From DATDAH01 sp963823495 (GTDB lineage Bacteria > Actinomycetota > Acidimicrobiia > Acidimicrobiales > DATDAH01), in the NCBI GenBank assembly GCA_963823495.1, contig CAWGLV010000001.1:372001-436000 (forward strand): a stretch of DNA of 64,000 nucleotides, read 5' to 3'. Numbering within the stretch: the stretch's first letter is position 1; every line of letters starts with the position of its first letter. The notes beneath the pieces were generated by a model. That model did no database searches. It worked only from the letters and a program-made list of their open reading frames with translations, and was not told where the DNA came from. Positions 61,592 through 64,000 of the stretch are shown in pieces. The position numbers were made by a program, and so were the translations under genes.

Positions 61592-61999
61592 TCAGACCGT
61601 GAGGGTCCCGCGGCAGGTCTGGCCCGTCCGGACGTTGCGGGCCGTGCCCACGAAGGTGTCGGCGCCGCGGGTGTTGGGGGCCCGGCGCTCGACCGTGAAG
61701 GAGCCGCTCGGGGGCCGGGTGACGCGACGGCCCTGGGACCGCACGACACCGTTCTGGCGCAGCCTGTAGGTCCACACCTGGCCCCGGCGGTTGCTGTCGA
61801 TCTCGAACTCGACTTCGTAGCCGCCGTCACGGGCCTTGGCCTTGAGCTTCCAGTCGGCGCGGCCGCTGCAGTTGCCGGTGCGGATGATGGCGCCGCCGCC
61901 GCTCTCGCCGCCGTCGGCCCCGGCCGGAGCCAGGCCGGCTACGAGGGTGGCGCCGAGCAGGAGGACTGCGGTCAGCAGGGAAAGGGTGAGCTTCTTCAT
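61592..61999 (-). CDS. Small secreted protein of unknown function
   Basis: The 135-residue protein has a clear signal peptide (LTLSLLTAVLLLGATLVAG, ending APAGAD) and a mature part with GNCSGRADWKLKAKARDGGY, WTYRLRQNGVV and a final GQTCRGTLTV. Two cysteines could form one disulphide. The beta-rich domain resembles small actinobacterial secreted proteins of unknown role. AAGGACCGAG precedes the ATG. Confidence 0.78.
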   Translation of the reverse strand: MKKLTLSLLTAVLLLGATLVAGLAPAGADGGESGGGAIIRTGNCSGRADWKLKAKARDGGYEVEFEIDSNRRGQVWTYRLRQNGVVRSQGRRVTRPPSGSFTVERRAPNTRGADTFVGTARNVRTGQTCRGTLTV

Positions 62000-62167
62000 G
62001 GTCTCGGTCCTTGTGAGGGGGGTACGGAGCCCACTGTCCGCCCGCTCCGGTCCCGAACACCATCGGCTCATGGTCCTAGGACCTCAGGGACCTCAGGGAC
62101 CTCCGGTGCCGACAGGCCGGAGGCCGCCGCGCACCCGGCGCCGGGGCGGCCCCACCTCAGGATCGGG

Positions 62168-63875
62168 TCACCAGAGGCGGATGCCCTCCGAGACCGAGTT
62201 CAGCGGCAGGTAGTGGTAGATGACCTCGCCGTAGACGATCACGATCAGCACCGCGGCGGTCACCACCCACACCCAGATCTGGTCGAAGATCGCCCAGGAG
62301 ACCTTGGGCCCGTGGACCACCTCGGTCACGGGCGTCACCTGGACCTCGGTGACCCGGGCCGAGCTGTAGATGGTGCGCAGGATCACCACGAAGAAGAGCA
62401 CGGCGCTGACGAACATGATCGTGCCGCCGATCCCGGTCATGGTGTTGGCCAGGGACCAGGAGCTGTGCCCGGGCCCGTCGAGGTAGGTGGCCTCGGCGAT
62501 GGCGGTCCGACGGGGCATGCCCGCGAGCCCTCCCTCCATCTGGCCCCGGGAGAAGGTCAGCACGCCGATCATCCACAACCAGGTCTGGGCCACGGCCAAC
62601 CGGCGGCCCCACAGCGCACGGCCGGTGAGGTAGGGCACGAACCAGTAGGAGATGGCCATGATCGACAGGGCGACGGCGGTGCCCACCGTGAGGTGGAAGT
62701 GGCCGGGGATGTACGCGGTGTTGTGCACCACCACGTTGACCGTGTAGCTGGCGTTGATCAGCCCGCTCATGCCCCCGAGCATGAAGCCCAGGCCGGCGAG
62801 CAACTGCCCGGAGACGACCGGGTTGCCCCACGGCAGCTTCTTGATCCACATCAGGCGGCCGGTGCCGCCGTTGGCCCGGGCGCCCATCTCGAGGCCGGCG
62901 ACCACGGAGAACAGGGTCACCAGGCTCGGGAAGAAGATGCCGAAGGTCAGCAGCCACTGGATCGTCTTGGACGAGAAGGCGATGCCCGGATCGGTGAACT
63001 GATGGTGCACCCCGACCGGGATCAGCAGCAGGAAGGAGATGAACACCATGCGGGTGAGCCCGTCGCTGTAGAGCTTCCCCCGCCTGCTTGGGCAGCATCA
63101 TGTACCACGACACGTAGATCGGCAGCAGCCAGAAGTACACGATCGGGTGGCCGGTGAACCAGAACAGCACCCGGGTGAACTGCGGGTCGATCGTGGTGGT
63201 GATGCCGAGGGCCCACGGGAGGATGAAGGCCAGCACCTCGATGGCGATGCCCAGTGACGCGATGAACCACATCAGGCTCGTCATCAGGGACACGAACGAG
63301 ATCAGGGGGATGCGCTCGCCGGGGTTGTCCTGGCGCCAGGCCCGCAGCGTGAGCAGCATGTTGGCCAGGACCAGCCAGGTCGAGATCACCAACAGGACCG
63401 CGCCGATGTAGAAGGCCGGGGTGGCCTGCAGGGGCGCGTAGAACGTGAAGAGCACGGTGGCCTTGTTGGCCAGGATCGCCCAGGCCGCCAGGCCGACCCC
63501 GATCCAGGCACACCACATCGACGCCTCCGACAGGGCGCGGCTGGCGAGGGGGCGGTTGAACCCCTTCATCGTGGTGACCGACAGGAAGGCGTTGCTGAAG
63601 CAGAAGGTGAACACCAGCGCCAGGGCGACACCGTGGAGGGTCAGGCCCTGGTAGTAGGTCTCGAGGCCGACGTTCTCGTAGAGGTCCACGTCGAGGCGCT
63701 CGAGGGCCTGCAGCAGGCCCATGAGCGCGCCCAGGGCCAGGCCGACGAGGGCCAGGTACAGGTTCCACTTGACCGGCCGGAAGTCGGCCTGCTCGGCCCC
63801 GGCGATGTCGACCCGCCAGGCGTGGGGGCCGATCGCCGACTGCTCGGTGGACGGGTCCGGTCGGGTCACGGTCAT
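62168..63875 (-). CDS. ba3-type cytochrome c oxidase subunit I, frameshift at 63,077-63,081
   Basis: The first frame covers TYYQGLTLHGVALALVFTF with haem ligand His81, and TGHPIVYFWLLPIYVSWYMM with a copper-B histidine. In LPKQAGG a C tract (63077-63081, plus strand) shifts the frame; the second frame continues KLYSDGLTRMVF, GVHHQFTDPGI and VVHNTAYIPGHFHL with the remaining copper and haem histidines, and ends at 62168. YYQGLTLHG and PKQAGG fit the ba3 (B-type) oxidases of Thermus and many actinobacteria. It reduces oxygen to water and pumps protons. The subunit II stop lies one base before its start. Confidence 0.92.
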
Positions 63876-63876
63876 C

Positions 63877-64000
63877 TCAGGACTCCTCGACGGTGATCAG
63901 ACCGCCCATCGTGTGATGGCCGATGCCGCAGTACTCGTGGCAGATGACCGAGTAGGTGCCGGCCTCGTCGAAGGTCTGGGTGACCTCGGTGACCTGGCCC
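63877..64000 (-). CDS. ba3-type cytochrome c oxidase subunit II, C-terminal part
   Basis: Forty residues remain, with VICHEYCGIGHHTMGG, which contains the CuA ligands Cys, Glu, Cys, His and Met. The CuA site takes electrons from cytochrome c or a blue copper protein. The gene continues outside the window and its stop is one base from the subunit I start, so both are in one operon. Confidence 0.92.
   Translation of the reverse strand, partial: GQVTEVTQTFDEAGTYSVICHEYCGIGHHTMGGLITVEES

Overview
The window is about 70% GC and comes from an actinobacterium (Actinomycetota). The order fhaA-fhaB-pstP-rodA-pbpA-pknB, with a glutamine amidotransferase gene and crgA nearby, is the actinobacterial growth and division cluster. 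A DUF222-HNH protein, PaaX and Lrp regulators, SLH and NHL surface proteins, many leaderless promoters and a ba3-type oxidase make class Acidimicrobiia the most likely home. That placement is inference, because no 16S gene is present.

Layout: 0-4.5 kb holds the end of xseA, xseB and two tandem PAS-GGDEF-EAL genes. 4.5-14.5 kb holds a hotdog-like protein, a large SLH surface protein, prfC, and the sugar-phosphate genes rpiA, pgi and gnd, with an HNH gene between the last two. 14.5-19.6 kb starts with tRNA-Ala and continues into a visibly lower-GC segment: a LuxI-like acyltransferase, a small membrane protein and a membrane-bound PAS-PAS-GGDEF-EAL gene whose second half returns to native composition. 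19.6-25.1 kb carries fatty acyl-CoA ligase, an RCC1-repeat secreted protein, thiolase and small membrane proteins. 25.2-34.6 kb is the cell-wall, division and Ser/Thr-kinase cluster. 34.7-40.6 kb holds tRNA-Leu, an SDR, a decayed permease, a large cyclase-ATPase regulator, a DsbA-like protein and a decayed ABC-F fragment. 40.6-52.6 kb holds a fourth GGDEF-EAL gene, a sulfatase, two DivIVA-like coiled-coil proteins, mscL and several hydrolases and oxidoreductases. 52.7-64 kb holds an NHL protein, PaaX with a desaturase, larC-larB, pheA, tRNA-Ser, a two-component system and the ba3 oxidase genes.

Three themes stand out. First, second-messenger signalling is dense: four GGDEF-EAL proteins and one class III cyclase. 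Second, a family of intergenic elements of exactly 51 bp recurs, and one pair has been read into the larC tail. Third, a TANNNT-like hexamer sits a few bases upstream of many start codons, which points to widespread leaderless transcription.

Nine likely frameshifts, mostly in GC-rich short repeats, interrupt otherwise well-conserved genes (pknB, cytochrome oxidase subunit I, a cyclase, two GGDEF-EAL genes and others). This pattern fits indel errors in the assembly better than nine real pseudogenes, so those genes are annotated across the shifts. No stretch above 300 bases lacks a gene. No insertion sequence, phage or CRISPR array was seen.
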